In this document: in pieces, positions 4,663 to 5,062 of the stretch
Numbering within the stretch: the first letter of the stretch is position 1
How the letters are laid out: each line of letters starts with the position of its first letter
Translations under genes and position numbers: made by a program
From: Elusimicrobiota bacterium
GTDB lineage: Bacteria > Elusimicrobiota > Elusimicrobia > Elusimicrobiales > UBA9959
Reading direction: 5' to 3'
Assembly: GCA_003500765.1 (NCBI GenBank)
Contig: DNQL01000259.1
Span: 1 to 5,062, forward strand
DNA: 5,062 bases
The notes under the pieces: generated by a model
Databases searched by the model: none
Seen by the model: only the letters and a program-made list of their open reading frames with translations
What the model was told of the DNA's origin: nothing

Positions 4663-5062
4663 CTAAAAACCGGAACGTCCGCCGCCGGCGAGCACGTCCA
4701 GCACCTCGGCCGATATCTTACTAACGCTCTCTTTTTTGTTCAGCATCCTCATTACCTGGGGATAGCGCGACAGGCTGGCCCTGCTTATCCGGGTAAAATG
4801 CGTAGCCGTAACCACTATCACCGGTATATGACGCAGGGCCGGGTTGCGGGTCATCTCATCGAGCATCCGCATCCCATCAAAGTCCGGCATGGAGATGTCC
4901 GTGACTACCGCGTCCACCCCGCCCTCCAGGAAATAGGCTATACCCTGCAGCCCCGTATGGCCCACCAACACCTGGCAATGCTCCTCCATCGCGGCGGCTA
5001 TGAGCTCCGCAAAGATCTCGTTGTCGTCTAGCACCACTATCTTTTTACGCCCTTCCCGTTTC
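4663..5062 (-). CDS. Stand-alone receiver-domain response regulator (5' end outside window)
   Basis: The frame is open to the right edge; the 132 readable residues begin within or just before strand beta1 (RKKIVVLDDNE). Two GTG codons at 5037 and 5034 could serve as starts but would cut into beta1, so the real start probably lies beyond the window. Counting from the first whole codon, the acidic pair is D12/D13, the phosphoacceptor is Asp55 in VVTDISMPDFDG, Thr85 is in VIVVTATH, and Lys109 or Lys110 is in MLNKKES. No output domain follows before the TAG at 4663. As in the downstream receiver, an aromatic-PQV motif (YPQV) occupies the place of the usual G-A-D-x-Y, so the two are probably paralogues. 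The absence of a longer N-terminal domain cannot be checked here. Confidence 0.85.
   Translation of the reverse strand, partial: KREGRKKIVVLDDNEIFAELIAAAMEEHCQVLVGHTGLQGIAYFLEGGVDAVVTDISMPDFDGMRMLDEMTRNPALRHIPVIVVTATHFTRISRASLSRYPQVMRMLNKKESVSKISAEVLDVLAGGGRSGF

Overview
This 5,062-base window is GC-rich bacterial DNA, with no mobile-element gene, RNA gene or CRISPR array that I can recognise. The mix of genes resembles Elusimicrobiota: a PorV/PorQ-type outer-membrane barrel, an XRE/DUF4423-like regulator, stand-alone receiver proteins, and a fragment carrying a 'GDGSGL' surface-protein motif. That lineage call is inference from gene style, not from a marker gene. All genes lie on the minus strand except one regulator at 1900-2742.

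Layout. (1) 1-1019, minus: the N-terminal 339 residues of a PorV/PorQ-family protein that runs off the left edge. (2) 1087-1611, minus: an OmpR-type winged-helix DNA-binding protein with no intact receiver domain, 67 bases upstream of the porV-like gene. A 15-base palindrome lies in that gap. (3) 1612-1899: a divergent intergenic region with two strong inverted repeats, a possible promoter and a Shine-Dalgarno site. (4) 1900-2742, plus: an XRE-like N-terminus followed by a DUF4423/TIGR02147-like C-terminus. (5) 2739-2920, minus: two tiny candidate ORFs overlapping as ATGA, weakly supported. (6) 2967-2994: a strong intrinsic terminator for the next gene. (7) 3002-3892, minus: a secreted, very low-complexity Gln/Lys/Gly-rich protein with a textbook sigma70-like promoter and Shine-Dalgarno site. 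(8) 3964-4210, minus: a broken chimeric ORF. It joins the first ~22 residues of a response-regulator receiver to a scrap of a surface or fibre-type protein, and one extra base separates it from its natural ATG. (9) 4280-4645 and 4663-5062, minus: two complete or nearly complete stand-alone receiver domains, 17 bases apart and probably in one operon. The second runs off the right edge.

How they fit together. The right half is a tandem array of receiver genes, two intact and one decayed, with no histidine kinase visible. The left half pairs a probably phosphorylation-independent winged-helix regulator with an outer-membrane protein gene. I see no complete new defence, toxin or biosynthetic system. 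The items most worth following up are the frameshifted receiver/surface-protein chimera, the exported low-complexity protein, the structured divergent intergenic region, and the small coupled ORFs.
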